Source of the DNA: Hofstenia miamia
Taxonomy: Eukaryota > Xenacoelomorpha > Acoela > Hofsteniidae
Direction: 5' to 3'
Assembly: GCA_900660155.1 (NCBI GenBank)
Contig: CABFPE010000423.1
Span: forward strand, 393,022 to 457,021
Length of the DNA stretch: 64,000 bases
Below, one piece after another: positions 47,318-58,702 of the stretch; within the stretch, counting starts at the first letter, position 1, and each line of letters opens with the position of its first letter. A program made the position numbers and the translations under genes. A model generated the notes under the pieces. It was not told the DNA's origin. It made no database searches and worked only from the letters and a program-made list of their open reading frames with translations.

Positions 47318-50300
47318 GTACAATATAAAGTTGAAAGTAAACAAAGAGAACAAATTGATGATCTTACAATAATTCTAAAATATTTAGGAAACCAGAATTC
47401 GTTTTTGATTTATTTAAATCTTAATTGTCACAACTATTATGACACATGTCCGTTAATGAGAAAGTAAGTTTTATCATTAGTAATTTGGATCAATTGTATA
47501 ACAAACAGTGTTCAGTTGAAAAGAAAATTATTTATACAAATCAAAAGAGAATTGTTACTTGGAAATTATAGATTTCAGAAAATTCTAAGAAACTCATTAA
47601 CGAAAAGCATAAAGCCTATAGAAATTTCTGTAAAAACAACTGCGATGAAAAACTGAAGGAATACAAAATGTACAAGAATGATGCAGCCAATATTTGTAAG
47701 CGCTATATAAGTTCATTTTTTGAAAACTTCTTTCAAAGAAATCAAAACATCCTCTCAAAATAGAAATATATTAACAAGTTTTTGAAACCACATTTGAATA
47801 TACTACCTGAATACCTACTTGAAGTGACAGAAAATTATGTATACAATGAATTTGAAATATCAAATGTATTTAATAAACATTTTAAAATTGCATAAATTTG
47901 CTGGAATTCAATAAATATCATGACCAAATATAAGATACATGAAAAACTAAAGTTAAATGAAAATTCATTTGCTTTTAGATATGCATTTACTTATCTTTGT
48001 AAGATTTATTTATCTTTGTAATGCTAAGACTACGGGTAGTTTATCAACAAAAATTTTTCTTAAAATCTAAGTTTGCAACTTTTATCAGCATTTTTCCAAT
48101 AATAGATATACATAGAAAAATTTCTTTTAAAGAGCTTTTGGCAATTTTGATCTTAAAATTTTTATTATTACTTATGCATGGAAACAAAGCAAATCCTTGT
48201 CCTTTGCTCAATTATGAAACATATCTAAAAATGTTTCATCTAAGAAAGATATATAATTAATTATGTTCATTTAAATGCTTATAATTTATCTAATAAAAAT
48301 TGCGATTACAAGTCATTTATTAACAATTTTTATGAAAATATAGTGCTAGCAACTTTCATTGACTATACTGCACTGCTACGAAAATAATCTTGATTTCTTA
48401 TACTACTCTGAATGTCCATTCTCTGATCACTGTAGAATATCAGCCAGTTTCTCTAAAGCTAAAATACGCTCTGAAATATCCAAAAAATGGATCACTATTC
48501 GCGAAAAATCGTCTGATAATATAGATAATCTGAAAAACGCAGTTTCCCGTGAAACTTGAACTTCTGTATACGTTGTGATTGATCCTAACAACATGATCAA
48601 AAACTTTCTTGATATTCTTGAATCCTATTTAGATGAATATTGTTCTGAAAACAATCCTTGTTACTAATCATTCTCGCAAAAACATAAAGAATGACAAGCC
48701 TTGGATTTCCGATTTTTGCAAAAAATTAATAACACAAAAGAATAATGCTTTAAATTTTTTTTTCTAACGCCCGTACTCCTGAAAGTTATGCATTATACAA
48801 AAAAGCGCAAAAATATTTCTAATATAGAATATCGTAAAGCTTACGATGAGTATATTAAACATGAAAATAGAAAATTACCGAACCAAAAGAGTAAATGGAG
48901 ATTGATTAACAAAATCTCGAATTGTACCAAATTAAAATCTTCTCACATAGAAAAAATTGTAGACCCCGATGGAAATCAATACGTCTCCGATTTTGAAATT
49001 TCCAATATTTTAATTCAAACATTTGCAAACCTAGGTAATAATGACGGTCCTCAAACAAAATTCCAGGAAATAAATCCTAATATGTACACCCCTGAATTTG
49101 GTTTTCGCTTTACAACAAGTTTTGAAGTAATTAAAGCAATCAAGAAACTAAAGTCAAACAAGTAAAGCGTCCCCTCGAAAATTCCAATATGGCTACTAAA
49201 AAACAATGCAAAATATATTGCCGAACCTTTAGATTATATCTTTAATGAATGCTTAAAATGGAATATTTTCCCGATTTCTTGAAACATAGTTCTAATATTA
49301 ATCCAATTTACAAAAAAGACGACCCAAAGTGTCCCAAAAACTATCGACTTATATCTATTACATCACCAATCAGTAAAATATTTGAAAGACTATTACATTA
49401 GCAAATTACACTTCATTTAAATCATCATAAATTATGGTCCAAATCACAATTTGGTTTCAAAAAAAATTACTCAACATCAGACACACTTATACAAACGACA
49501 GAAAAATGGGGAGCACTATTAGATTCTAATAAATTTGTTGCTATTGCATGTCTTGATCTCTCAAAAGCATTCGATTCTATTAACCATGATATATTAATAA
49601 GAAAATTAAAAAATATTGGTTTTTCTCTTAACAGTGCTCACCTTATAGCTAATTACTTTTTCAAATTGGTTGTCTGTCAATAATGGTGTACCTCAAGGAA
49701 CCATACTAGGTCCTCTGCTTTTTAATATTTATGTGAATGACATGAAGGAAATTACTGACTGCGAAATAACACAATACGCCGATGATACATCTATTTACTG
49801 TGGAAATACATCCTTAGATAAAGCTTTAAATGTTACTGAATCGAATTGTATAAAATTGAGCAACTATTTTAGCATGCATAGATTGCGTATTAACACGAAA
49901 AAAACTGAATTTTGCATAATGCAACCTTTTATAAAAAACAGACATCTCTGACTATTAAATTAATTTGAATAATTCATCTGTTATACCTGTTAATAAGCTT
50001 AAATATCTAGGAGTAATAATAGATTCAAAGCTTAATTTCACATCGTAAATAAATACTATTATTAAAAAAATGGCTATAGGTATTAGAAAGATATCCAATG
50101 TTTCCCAACAGTTACCCCCAATTGCAGTAATTCAAATGTTTCATGCATTCGTTATGAGTAATTTAAACTATGCTAATATCTTATGTACTAATGTACACAG
50201 CCTAATGATAAAAAAGCTCCGAGTTCAACTAAAATCGGCATTAAATGTTTGTAATAAAACTCTTCTAAAACAAAAGAATATATTTCTAAATCTATTCTTT

Positions 50301-50490
50301 TTCCACAAGAGTTAATTATTTACAATACTATTATTTATTTCTGCAAATTCATAAACAAAATTCCACCCTACAATGAGATATTCTCATTTTCGACAAATTG
50401 TCTGAAGCAAAATAAACGATCAAAAAACTATTCACGTGTTAAATTTCATAAAAATATCATTAGTCAATCTTTATTTATACTGCAATTGAT
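47318..50490 (+). pseudogene. LINE relics, same clade as the preceding element
   Basis: Decayed plus-strand fragments in LINE order: pre-RT sequence at 47480-47990 (NSFAFRYAF near the end), endonuclease-end and pre-RT pieces at 48300-49165 (SDHCRISASF, KWRLINKISN, FGFRFTTSFEVIKAIKKLK), RT motif A near 49545 (CLDLSKAFDSINHD), VPQGTILGPLLFNIYVND and YADDTSIY at 49670-49951, then LKYLGVIIDSKLNF and a C-terminal block at 50070-50480 (NYANILCTNVHSL, KNYSRVKFHKNI). Stops and shifts are frequent. The fragments probably belong to at least two insertions, because a pre-RT region appears twice. Confidence 0.8.
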
Positions 50491-50639
50491 ATCTGAACCA
50501 AATATAACCAAATATAAGACGCACACATGAAGGAAGTCAGCATAAACGATTTGTAAAGAGTAATGTTTTTGGTGGTATTAAGGGAATTGATCGATTTAAT
50601 AACATAGAGTGATAACTTTTCTTTTTTTTTCTAAAAGAT
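50491..50639. other. Short spacer
   Basis: Nothing recognised between the plus-strand LINE relics and the opposite-strand scrap. Confidence 0.4.
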
Positions 50640-51030
50640 GTAAATGACAAGGAAAGTTATTACTAAAATACACAATACGATCGTTAATATAGACAAGAGG
50701 CTTAAACATTCAACCAACAATTTGAATAGAGGAATCAAATGGAGGATATGCGATCAACCTTAATTTTTCTTATTGAATACCATCAAATGTTTTTTGTTGT
50801 CCAAATAACAAGAGAAAAGTATTCATCTTGAACATTGTGTAAGGATGACGAAAAATTTTTAGGTAATCAACATTTAAGACATTACGATAGAGTGTCGCTT
50901 ATAAATATGATAAATAATGATGGCCCAAGCCTTAGTCTTGGGCCTATCATTTGCCCATGTAACTAAAAAGATCGGGAAGAATTTATGCTAACAGATTGAA
51001 ATCGATTTGTCAGGGTAGCAACAATTTTAA
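50640..51030 (-). pseudogene. LINE reverse transcriptase scrap
   Basis: On the minus strand, LGPSLFIIFISDTLS (the stretch after the PQG motif of LINE RTs) is encoded near 50895-50945. It is followed by DYLKIFRHP in the place of a (YA)DDLKIFR motif. Heavily degraded; the reading frames on either side are closed. Confidence 0.6.
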
Positions 51031-53739
51031 GTATCCAATCCAATAACTAATGTAAGTAACTTATGCATCAGAATTCTGCGTGCATTAAAATTGAAATAAA
51101 TATATCAATTGTAAGGGAAATGATAATTTCCATAAAACGGATAAAAATATTTAGCATTTAAAAATTCGTATTACCCTATAAAGCTTAAGCCCTTTTTTTT
51201 GCAAATATTATTTTAAATTAACGTGTTAATCTGATTTGTAATCTATCGTTTTATTATTCAATAACAAAATATGCAGATATCCTATCGATTCTTGGAATTG
51301 TGTATCCGTCATTTTCATGTTCTTGTGTCTATAAAAAAATTAAATAGGAAAATAACGAATTTAAGTTATATTTTAGGTAATGTCTTCATCAATAAAAACA
51401 ATGAATGCTCAATTAGGAAGCTTACAATACTACGCAGTCTTTGGATATGAGTTTTGTAGTTAATGGAAGATTTGAAATACTCTGCATGATTTGGAGACAA
51501 TCTTACCAAATATATTATCATAAAATGTGTTTACAATTTGGAATTCTAAAATGATAATAGAATCCATAGTTTACACTCTGTTTGACTAATTCTTTCATAA
51601 CAATCACTTTGATATTTTAAGCGGAAACCACATTGGAGGGAACGCTCAAATGGGATTTATTAAACAAAATAATAAACGCAGAAAGTATGTGAGTAGTCCT
51701 TCAACAAGTATGAATAATTATTAATATTATCATGTCTAAGTCAAATCATGTAAATTATAATTATCAGGTCTTTTTCACCAGTTTCATTTAGTCCTATAGT
51801 CGTATTGGTTCACAGCATAACTTCTATTTTCGCCAAATTTATGAGTAACATTCTGAAATTCGTGGTTTCAGATTCTTCATTTTTGATCGGAATCACATAT
51901 TTGTCCCAATTCCATTGAGTTTTTTTACCCAAAGTCCCAGTCCCATAGAACTACACGGCCTCGCAGATCCCTATTTCAGTGGGTAATTCTCCCATAGACA
52001 TTCTGTTATTTTTTGACAAACATTGCATGTATTTTAATATTATTAAACACAAGTGTATAATTTCTCAGCATGAAAAGTCTATCTTCACGGTATATATGTA
52101 AGAATGATATTTACATGTTGCCAAGAATTGCATTCTGTTCCTAGCATATACTTTCGTTTTTAAGTTAAGTCAATATTGCCAAATATATTCAGCAATATGT
52201 TTTTTAAAGTAGTAAATTGCAATTCTTCGAAAAAAATAATCTAATCCAATGAATTGAAAGAAACCTATTAATTTATGACATAGTTACCCAAAAATAATGC
52301 CCTCAAATTTTTGAAATTGGTTTTCTCATTATGTATTTTTACACTTGTATTTCTTTGATGTAAATTTAATATCTTTAGATTTCCAGGCTCTTACTTCAAA
52401 TGACTTTGGTGTAATATCAATAAAAATCGACTACATGAATTTAGGTAAATCACTTTGTAAATTTAATCCCAATGTTATTGGTTGCTGTTATAAAATGATA
52501 TGCATTTCTAAATAAATTAAATGCATTTTACTTTTTTCATAAATTGACGAAAACACCTCGTTAAGATGGTCAAAATGCCAAAAATGTCAATATATGAAAA
52601 CAAAAGGCCTATTAATTTTGAAAGTTTAAGTATTTTCGCAAAAATCAGGGTACTCATGGACTGCATTTTTCTGGAACAAGGCTATTTCATGCCACGAATA
52701 ATGTTTGCTGTCCTATCCCATTGTTTATAAGCAATAACTAAGTTTTTACATAGCCCCCCCCCCCAATACGTCTGTTATGGTTTTACGCCAATTGCTGGTG
52801 GAAATCATTAAAACTGTAAAAATAAGTTATTTTCCATCTTGTTTCATCCAACCAATTGTCCATTAATGGCATTAATAGCCAATAATGGCCATTCATTTGT
52901 CAACCATAACCAACAAAACAAAACATTATTGTATATAATATATGCAGTGACTTAAAGTTTGATTTCAATTTTCAAAAACTATTATTTATTAGTTTTTCAT
53001 CGCTATTAATGGTGCGACAATGGCCATCAAACGAACAAATATGAATTATAGTGATTTACAATTATGCCAGATCAAATTAAATATATTTAATTAATCTTCA
53101 TTAGTTGATAACACAATCTAGGATTGCAGCTCTTGTATTTTTTAGCACAATGGCCCACTGTCGAACCAGTAATGGCTTGCTATTTGGGCATCCAGCCCGC
53201 TCATCATCCCAAATCTGCTCTATTTTTTATTAGCTGTCGTGTGCTTTTGTTGGGATTTGTGATGCCAATATACATTTGTTTAAAATAACTTTTAAATTTT
53301 GATAGAATTTAATATTGTTTATTACTATGTTCATGTTAATTTCTACTATGCATACACTTTAAAGTGGAGTGAAATAACGAATGTTTGAATTTATTCTCGG
53401 CTTTAGAGACTAAGCGTTGCAACTAAGTTCTTTAATTAAAAAGTATTTTTCCAATATTTACGTATTTTTCAATAGCCTTGTTTTAATTCCACGATACATT
53501 TTGAACAAAGACTTTATGACGAATACAAAAATAATAATAATCTAAGTCAGCCTAACACGAGGCTCTGTTCAAATTGATATTTACGATGCATGATAGTGAA
53601 ATTGTCTATATTTAAAAGTTTACAAGAAAAATGACGTCTATGACTATTTTTCTTCAAGGGATTAATATTTAAAGATTAAAAATACTTTTTGGAAAATACC
53701 TACAATAGTAAATCCAAACGTTAAAACCGAATGTCGTAG
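51031..53739. other. AT-rich intergenic, nothing recognised
   Basis: About 2.7 kb without a supported gene. A poly-C run of about 12 bases is at 52757. Confidence 0.5.
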
Positions 53740-54520
53740 CTTTCTCCAGGCAAGCCTTCCCTCGTCATTTGGTGCCATTGTTCTCCTTCAATACAGATGA
53801 CCTAAGCAGAGATCAAAAATACTTCTATAACATTGTCAGTAGGTGATCAAGAATGGGATTCATAAAAATTTGGAAGCAAATGGCTAGGACCGTTGTCTTA
53901 CTCGGATGGTTGAAAACCACGACGCGAATATTGAGAACGTATGATTGCAGATTAAGTCCTTCTTAGGAGTTGAGAACTTTCCCAGAATTCATCATTCAAA
54001 GTGTGCTTCGGTATGGCTTAACGATAAAACTTCATCCGTATTTACCGCCCCATTTTTTGAAAATGATCGAATTTTCAATATTTCTACCCCAAGTTCCTTA
54101 GAAGTTGTTGACACGGTGTTGAGCAGAAACGCTTATTATGCCAACATGGAAAATCTTATTCTTTCTATGCTGAGTGATCCAGAGAGTGAATATGAAGAAA
54201 TTTGCTCTTGACAAGTTGGAAATCTTTCAAAATGCAAGTTCGAGTTCTTTCAATGACGTAAGAAAATTCAAGTTCCATCGTTGAACTTCAATGGGCGAAA
54301 ATACTACAATGATCGATTGAGAAACAGTTATTTTGACCACCTCAACTGCTTTGAGAAATATACCATTGAGTGTTCTTACGAATAGCGAAGTTTCTTCCAA
54401 AATAGTCCTATCACACGCAGGCTGTGGAAAGATTCATTAAGGAGGTTTCCCGCGTATCCGAACTAGGCAATGAAAAAAGCAAACATGGATTCATAGAAAA
54501 AAATGCGAAATTTGGATAAA
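53740..54520 (+). pseudogene. Relic of a widespread uncharacterised family (HTQAVER motif)
   Basis: In shifting plus-strand frames I see DLSRDQKYFYNIVS near 53800 and LSRNAYYANMENLILSMLSD at 54115-54180 (inside the open frame 53945-54211). Further on are KFKFHR and a NFNGRKYYND stretch near 54290, then YHTQAVERFIKEVSR near 54410, ending with KHGFIEKNAKF. From memory, the same ordered motifs (DQ-Y-Y, RNA-YF-A, HTQAVER, DGFI) occur in uncharacterised proteins of many invertebrates, probably linked to mobile elements. The function is unknown to me. This copy has many stops. Confidence 0.5.
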
Positions 54521-55321
54521 AACGACATGTGTAATTTGATTAATATTTTCCCATGATTAATTTCCCCTGAGTTAAGGAAACAAGAATATTGTAATGCAAA
54601 TACTAAATAATTATGTAATCTTTGTTTTTGACAATTATGCTAAGGACAGTGAGCAATATGTATATTCTATTTTCATGAACTCATTATAATCCTAAGTTTT
54701 GTGTTTTCTGTAATTGTTTTTCATATGTAATATAATAGGCCCTGTTACTTTAATGAGGGAATAATAAAATAGTCTAGAGACTTAACCCGACAATTATGTT
54801 TAAACAAACTCAATTTTTTTTAAAGTTTTCAATTGTATGGCCGCACTTCTAAACAAAATCAAATTGTATTGAATTTTGTTTTACAATCTCTTGAAATGAT
54901 TGAGGCAAAAGTGTGATAACCTTATTTCGACAAAATTACTTTTTGCATATAGTTACGCTCGACATTAATACGCATACCTACATTTTGCAGTGCTACTGCT
55001 ATTTAGAAATTATAACGTTTACTTGAAATCCTTTTCAATTTAATAGAATTTTTAACGTTTTGAATGCTATCAAGTTATTATCCTATTTTTATTAATGCAC
55101 CAAACAAGTATTTATGAAATAAAAACAAAAATTCAGAGAGCATTGTCGCACTGATGAATTTTTTATCAATTTCGTCCAAAAATAAGTCAACTATGGTGCA
55201 GTAGGCAATAGCGATTTAAAATAAAAGCAAACGTTTTTTTCATGCCGAGAGACAGTATTGATTTCACAAGTGCAGTAATCAGGATAGCTGTTAAGGATTT
55301 ACATTTTAATACGAATTTAAA
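54521..55321. other. AT-rich spacer, nothing recognised
   Basis: No coding motif or terminal repeats seen. Confidence 0.5.
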
Positions 55322-55329
55322 GTATATAC

Positions 55330-55402
<73 letters not shown>
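55322..55402. repeat. TA microsatellite, self-complementary
   Basis: About 80 bases of alternating TA with two interruptions (CATATG and AATAC). It gives spurious Ile/Tyr-repeat frames on both strands. Confidence 0.95.
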
Positions 55403-55574
55403 TTGCAAAATTTTAGTATACAATGCAACCCGAATACCGACCGGCTGGTATTTGGCTGTTGCCGGCCAACTACCGGCCCCCGGCTTACAATTTGCGGCAG
55501 ATTCCTACTATAACTTAAATCTAGTATTGCGATTTGCGACATTAGTTCAGTTACTATGCCATAGATTAGCCTTT

Positions 55575-55790
55575 ATTTGCTGAGTAATAGATAGAATTGC
55601 GTCTTGCCTGCTATGGCCATTGCGAATCTCAAATTGTTTATGCGATAGGATGTTTTCAGATTCTAGAATAATGCTTTTATTTGAGTATACAACAGTTTTT
55701 CAAAGAGTTTGCTAAAAGGATGTGTAATACAAATGGGTCTATAATTTTTTGCGTTTAGATTGTCACCTTTTTATATAGAGTCAAAGCAAT
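55575..55790 (-). pseudogene. LINE reverse transcriptase scrap
   Basis: The minus strand encodes YKKGDNLNAKNYRPICIT followed by PFSKLFEKLLYTQIK, the KKGD-x-NYRPI and SKLFEKL motifs at the beginning of LINE RT domains. The sequence toward 55600 (NNLRFAMAIAGKTQF) sits where NxFGFRxxxST is expected, so it has decayed. No motif A or C is present. Confidence 0.75.
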
Positions 55791-56481
55791 AAGTAAATAA
55801 TATATAATAATAAAATTAACTTTGTATATATCTATGTATGTGCTAAGCTCAACTCAGTGTTAAAAAAACCAATAAATGTGTTTTGTCGGTGTAAAAGTAC
55901 ACTTTTTAATTTTTTCAAAATTTGTAATTTTTTTCTACTCTAATCTTATTTTCTTAATCGGTGCCTTCTCGATGAAAACTAGAGTAGGAAGTAGGAAATA
56001 CTGCTGCAAATAAATCTATGGGATCGTGGATTTACTTTTAAGTATAATTACAAGAAAAGACATTGATTCACGACCAAATTTATGTTTAAATAAAATTGCT
56101 TCTGCATGAAATTCTATTTGATCTAGCGAGGACAATATATTATACTTTCGTCTATATTCAGTAAAATGATCATGCTTACGTGAAACATTTAATGTTTTTA
56201 GTGACTAATTGCAAGTTTTAGAAAAAAAATAGTTGCTTTTTTTGTATTAAGATTAATAAATAAAAATGAACAGTAATGTAATTGCAATAAACAAAATGGA
56301 TGCAATAGTTGAACGTGATATTGTGGTCCGAAATTTTCTTAGTATTTAACGCCAGAAGAATTTTTTTCTATCTTTTTAGAAGAAAATTTTAATTCTTTGT
56401 CAAAATATCAACACCTAAATATGTAATATGATCAGTTTGATTTTTCAAAACGCTATTACCAGTTAATTTGATCTTGTTTGT
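55791..56481. other. AT-rich spacer, nothing recognised
   Basis: No supported feature. Confidence 0.5.

Positions 56482-56535
<54 letters not shown>
56482..56535 (+). repeat. AAT trinucleotide repeat, left flank
   Basis: About 17-18 AAT units directly before the truncated retrotransposon. Together with the right repeat it marks the insertion site. Confidence 0.97.
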
Positions 56536-56536
<1 letters not shown>

Positions 56537-56555
56537 TAGAACAGATCACGAGGAA

Positions 56556-57776
56556 ATGAAGATGAGGCTAAGGAAAGAATACAAGAGGAGAGTAAGGAAG
56601 GTACTACAGAAGTCAGCATTGAATGGGCAGAACAGCATAAAGGCAATTAATACATGGGCGATACCAGTGTTGAGATATTCGGCAGGAATAGTTAGGTGGA
56701 ACAAGAATGAACTGAGGGAATTAGACAGGGAGACAAGGAAGATACTAGCAGCAGAGAGAGCATTCAACCTAAATGGAGATGTAGATAGGCTGTACATGGC
56801 AAGGCATAAGGGAGGTAAAGGGCTGCTAAGTGTGGAGGAGACTGTAGAAGCAGAAGCACTAGGGCTAAAGGAATATGTAGAAGAGCAACCTGAGGGGTCC
56901 CTACTAGAGGTCACTAAGGAGTTGAAGAAGATAAGAACTGAGAGTGAAGGAAAGAAGATATACCAGAGTAGGATGGAATCAGAGAGGCAAACAAGGTATA
57001 GGCAGAAGGCAATGCATGGAGAATACTGGAGGAACACAGAAAAGTGTGATAGAGAAGAGAGCAACAAGTGGTTAAAGAAGGCAGGACTGAAGAGAGAAAC
57101 AGAAGCACTAATAATGGCAGCACAGGAGCAAGCAATAAGAACAAACTGGGTGAAGAAGCATATAGACAGAAGAGTAGAAGTAAGTGATAAGTGTAGGCTA
57201 TGTAAGAAAGAGTGTGAGACAGTAGATCATCTGATAGCAGGGTGTGAGAAGTTGGCACAGAATGAGTATAAGTTCAGGCATGACAAGGTGGGAAGAATGG
57301 TACACTGGAGTTTGAGCAGGCAGCATGGGTTAGAAGCAGGAGACAAGTGGTATGAGCACAAGCCACAGGGCGTCATAGAAAATGAGAAGGTTAAGATACT
57401 GTGGGATTTCAACATACAGACGAGCAAAGTGATAGAAGCACGGAGGCCAGACATAGTAGTGGTAGACAAAGAGAAAAGATTAGGAACAGTGATAGACATA
57501 GCAGTACCAAAGGACAGAAATGTAGAAAGCAAGGAGAAAGAGAAGATAGACAAGTACAGAGAGTTAGCAGAGGAAATAGAAAGGCTGTGGAAGTTAAAGA
57601 AGGTTGAAGTAGTCCCGGTAGTAGTAGGAGCACTAGGAGCAGTGAGTAAGAAGCATAAGAGATACTTGGAGGAGTTGGGAGTACCAAAGTGGGGAGGAGC
57701 AGTAGCACAGAAGGCAGCATTGTTAGGAACAGCTAGAGTCCTGAGGAAAGCTCTCAGACTCCCTGGGAACTGGTGA
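56556..57776 (+). CDS. C-terminal RT and restriction-like endonuclease, partial
   Basis: An uninterrupted 406-codon frame; the frame is already open from 56535, so the Met at 56556 is not a true start. It begins in the RT thumb (INTWAIPVLRYSAGIVRW, then LRELDRETRKILAAERAFN). A CCHC motif CRLC-x8-H-x4-C falls at residues 213, 216, 225 and 230. The endonuclease catalytic signature RPD-x14-D falls at residues 298-314. This arrangement is diagnostic of R2-superfamily elements, whose endonuclease nicks the target for primed reverse transcription. The frame ends with ARVLRKALRLPGNW. Codon use is unlike vasa: ATA dominates for Ile, AGA/AGG for Arg, and the coding strand is very purine-rich. The catalytic RT motifs are missing by truncation, but the retained part has no stops, which points to a young insertion. 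Confidence 0.9.
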   Translation: MKMRLRKEYKRRVRKVLQKSALNGQNSIKAINTWAIPVLRYSAGIVRWNKNELRELDRETRKILAAERAFNLNGDVDRLYMARHKGGKGLLSVEETVEAEALGLKEYVEEQPEGSLLEVTKELKKIRTESEGKKIYQSRMESERQTRYRQKAMHGEYWRNTEKCDREESNKWLKKAGLKRETEALIMAAQEQAIRTNWVKKHIDRRVEVSDKCRLCKKECETVDHLIAGCEKLAQNEYKFRHDKVGRMVHWSLSRQHGLEAGDKWYEHKPQGVIENEKVKILWDFNIQTSKVIEARRPDIVVVDKEKRLGTVIDIAVPKDRNVESKEKEKIDKYRELAEEIERLWKLKKVEVVPVVVGALGAVSKKHKRYLEELGVPKWGGAVAQKAALLGTARVLRKALRLPGNW

Positions 57777-57819
57777 GTTCCCCGAGCTGAGAGGGATACC
57801 AGCATGAAGCTGTGAGAAG

Positions 57820-57842
57820 TAATAATAATAATAATAATAATA
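57820..57842 (+). repeat. TAA trinucleotide repeat, right flank
   Basis: Seven to eight TAA units directly after the short 3' UTR of the retrotransposon. It may be the original target repeat or the element's own 3' tail. Confidence 0.95.
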
Positions 57843-57844
57843 TA

Positions 57845-58366
57845 ATGATTTTTCGTGTTTGCAGCAAGATCAATTCAATTGATATTTGACGCTGTCAGGC
57901 TTAAAACTTTCAATAAATAGATTTTGTTTATTTCAATGAAAAAGTTCTGGAAGTGCTGGAAGAATAAAATAAAACTATGACTTTGTCAATAACATATGAG
58001 TTGATATTCCCCGCGTCATATTGGATTTGGATTAAGCAGTAAGACGGCGTGCAGTCTGTAATCAGTGCATTATGTTCTTATAATTTATTGTTGTTTTTAT
58101 TATAAGTTCTCGTTCACCGAGAATGAACCGGTATGTTATTTACAAATTGCACGCTAGACGTAAAATTGATTAAAGCGCGAAGCGGCGAATTCCCCGCAAT
58201 TCACGAATGATTCCCCAAAATTCTTATCAACACACTCTGTTTACAAAATGTGTCAGTGAATATAGTCAGCATAGATGTTGACTAGATTATATCAGTCTAT
58301 TGCTATGCAGCATGGGTGTTAGGTTAGCTGTGATTTTTTCCATCTAAATGACTTGTGAGTTACGCA
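57845..58366. other. Spacer upstream of the secreted-protein exon
   Basis: No motif is firm. It would contain the promoter and 5' UTR of the following exon if that gene is real. Confidence 0.35.
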
Positions 58367-58558
58367 ATGACACCATTCTCACTTCTATATTTTGCACTAC
58401 TGCAACTTGTGGTGAAGTGCAGTAGTAGTCCGTCTGTTAAATATTACAAAGATCTTGTCAAGAATTCTTGTGAAACTACATTGGCCAATGGGGAATGCGT
58501 CAGTTGCATGTTGGTGGATGAAACAGAAAATTTAGGCCCTGGGTTTGATTACATGAAA
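58367..58558 (+). CDS. First exon of a candidate secreted protein
   Basis: The ATG at 58367 opens 64 codons with a clear signal peptide: MTPFSLLYFALLQLVVKCSS, with a hydrophobic core and a likely cut after the Ser-rich stretch. The mature start SPSVKYYKDLVKNSCETTL is followed by GECVSCMLVDE, so three cysteines fall within 15 residues. At 58558 the frame meets AAA|GTAAGA, a strong 5' splice donor. An in-frame GTG twelve bases upstream is not needed. I cannot identify the protein or find later exons within the window. It is a host-gene candidate; a chance frame is less likely because signal peptide and donor coincide. Confidence 0.5.
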
Positions 58559-58662
58559 GTAAGACTTTTTTTATTAACTTTGCAAATTAATATAATTAAA
58601 TGTCATAAGTGGTAGGCAGTCTTCCAACATCCCATTATATGTGAACTGGAACGGTTACTCCT

Positions 58663-58702
58663 CCCGCTGGTAATCGATGGTGCATCCACTGACACCAGCG
58701 GG
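58663..58702. repeat. Short hairpin, 9-bp stem
   Basis: CCCGCTGGT at 58663-58671 pairs with ACCAGCGGG at 58694-58702 across a 22-base loop, in a locally GC-rich patch (about 58620-58720). It may be the core of a small dispersed repeat. Confidence 0.5.

Larger units (their letters stand above)
56482..57844 (+). mobile_element. 5'-truncated R2/R4-type retrotransposon between AAT microsatellites
   Basis: AAT repeats lie on the left (56482-56535) and TAA repeats on the right (57820-57842). The body between them is the 3' end of a non-LTR element with a restriction-like endonuclease. The coding part is followed by only about 43 bases of 3' UTR before the repeat resumes. Elements of the R4/Dong group are known to insert in TAA repeats, which agrees, but the clade is inference. 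The 5' end is cut inside the RT thumb region, typical of incomplete target-primed reverse transcription. Confidence 0.88.

Noticed and set aside
52757-52769. Poly-C tract as a structural or regulatory motif
   Set aside because: A single homopolymer with no partner motif; it is most likely a simple repeat or sequencing slippage.
55187-55583. Frames rich in Ile and Tyr on both strands
   Set aside because: They are translations of the TA microsatellite and have no independent support.
56546-57805. Minus-strand open frames rich in Ser and Leu (up to 192 residues)
   Set aside because: They are shadows of the purine-rich retrotransposon coding strand. The plus frame carries the CCHC and PD-x14-D motifs.
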